Notes under the pieces: generated by a model
Told to the model about the DNA's origin: nothing
The model's input: only the letters and a program-made list of their open reading frames with translations
Database searches by the model: none
From: DUZB01 sp964407525
Lineage (GTDB): Bacteria > Desulfobacterota > DSM-4660 > Desulfatiglandales > Desulfatiglandaceae
Direction of reading: 5' to 3'
Assembly (NCBI GenBank): GCA_964407525.1
Contig: CAYOWC010000315.1
Coordinates: forward strand, 1 to 5,514
DNA length: 5,514 nucleotides
Translations under genes and position numbers: made by a program
Shown here: positions 4,622 through 5,514 of the stretch, piece after piece
How the letters are laid out: every line of letters begins with the position of its first letter
Numbering within the stretch: position 1 is the stretch's first letter

Positions 4622-5514
4622 ATGGGCGAGATACTGGTAGTTGTAGAACATAGACAGGGTGAGGTCAGGGAAATCTCAAAGGAGATGCTTTTCAAGGCCG
4701 GCGAAATATGCCGTAACGCATCCCATGAACTGGTTGCGGTGGTACTGGCCGATAATGCAGCCGATAATATTGTACCCGAAGTCGCAAAGATGGCTGAGCG
4801 GGTTCTCGTTTTCCAGGACGACCGATTCAACAATTTTGATTCTCATCTATACAGGGAAGTTCTTGCAAGGTTGGTCCGGGAAAGGAATCCTTTCCTGACC
4901 CTCATGGGGCATACCTCCTGGGGAATGGATCTCGCTCCTGCTCTTTCCATAAAATCAGGATATCCCCTCGCTACGGATTGCGTGGATATCGTGATAGAGG
5001 ATGGCAGGCCGTCTGTTGTACGCCAGATATACAGCGGTAAACTTTTTTCGAGGGTTTCGTTCAGGGAATCAACGGGATATCTGATTACTGTGAGGCCGGG
5101 GGCTTTCTTAGTGCCGGAAGAACAACCAGAGGTAGAAGGAAAGACAGAGCTGCATGAACTCTATCCCGACATGGCGGAAACCGGAAAAGAGTTCCTGGAA
5201 TTTGTGGATACGGGGGCCGGCGATGTGGATATCACCCAGGCTGACTTGCTGGTATCTGTGGGCAGAGGGGTAGGGGAAGAAGAAAACATCGCCGATGTTC
5301 AGGAACTGGCAGATGTCATGGGGGGGACCTTGTCCTGCTCGCGGCCTGTAGTAGACAAAAACTGGCTCCCGAAATACCACCAGGTGGGTACCTCAGGGAA
5401 ATCGGTAAAACCAAAAGTCTATTTCGCTTTAGGGATCAGCGGTGCTTTTCAACATGTGGCTGGGATTGCAGGTGCGGGGACGGTAATCGCTGTAAACAAA
5501 GACCCAAAAGCGCC
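4622..5514 (+). CDS. etfA: Electron transfer flavoprotein, alpha subunit (3' partial)
   Basis: The ATG directly follows the etfB stop (TAGATG), so translation is probably coupled; a purine stretch at 4604-4610 is the only nearby SD-like sequence. The frame stays open to the window end: 297 full codons plus two bases of a Pro codon. Short-form EtfA is about 320 residues, so only the last 20-30 are missing. The N-terminal domain (about 1-185) starts MGEILVVVEH and has no ferredoxin-like extension. The C-terminal FAD domain has VSVGRGVGEEENI (211-223), SRPVVDKNWLP (240-250), QVGTSGKSVKP (254-264), and the signature YFALGISGAFQHVAG (267-281) with VIAVNKDPKAP. Ser240, Arg241, Gln254 and His278 match human FAD contacts Ser248, Arg249, Gln262 and His286. 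Thr257 and Ser258 replace human Gln265 and Thr266. It forms the heterodimer with the etfB product. Confidence 0.93.
   Translation, partial: MGEILVVVEHRQGEVREISKEMLFKAGEICRNASHELVAVVLADNAADNIVPEVAKMAERVLVFQDDRFNNFDSHLYREVLARLVRERNPFLTLMGHTSWGMDLAPALSIKSGYPLATDCVDIVIEDGRPSVVRQIYSGKLFSRVSFRESTGYLITVRPGAFLVPEEQPEVEGKTELHELYPDMAETGKEFLEFVDTGAGDVDITQADLLVSVGRGVGEEENIADVQELADVMGGTLSCSRPVVDKNWLPKYHQVGTSGKSVKPKVYFALGISGAFQHVAGIAGAGTVIAVNKDPKA

Overview
The window looks like a chromosomal stretch of a Desulfobacterota-type (sulfate-reducer-like, formerly Deltaproteobacteria) bacterium. This is inferred from three things: a REC-DUF3369-cyclase signalling protein, a TetR / acyl-CoA dehydrogenase / EtfBA cluster, and short degenerate tandem repeats (octamer and heptamer) in the gaps. 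All genes lie on the + strand. No mobile element, CRISPR array, tRNA or rRNA is visible.

Layout. (1) 1-1466: the 3' part of a response regulator whose receiver domain starts before the window; it continues through DUF3369 and a helical linker into a class III nucleotide cyclase domain. (2) 1467-2005: a 539-bp gap without a convincing gene. It holds two copies of a composite repeat, each with a GTTCCCATGC-type hairpin and a tandem TTGAACC-like octamer array, followed by the promoter and probable operator of the next gene. (3) 2006-2593: a TetR-family regulator. (4) 2621-3769: an acyl-CoA dehydrogenase with all catalytic motifs. (5) 3842-4621 and 4622-5514: the beta and alpha subunits of electron transfer flavoprotein; the alpha gene is cut by the window end about 20-30 codons before its expected stop.

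How the genes work together. The regulator, dehydrogenase and EtfBA genes are co-directional, with gaps of 27, 72 and 0 bp, and read as one operon. The dehydrogenase would oxidise an acyl-CoA (or run in reverse as an enoyl-CoA reductase) and exchange electrons with its own dedicated Etf. The TetR protein probably senses a related acyl-CoA and represses its own promoter through a palindrome at the predicted transcription start. The cyclase gene is a separate unit that may link a phosphorelay to a cyclic nucleotide. Two residue positions that normally set purine choice are unusual in it.

The best candidates for something undescribed are the atypical cyclase active site and the strand-asymmetric hairpin repeats. 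The metabolic genes belong to well-known families, but their substrate cannot be read from sequence.
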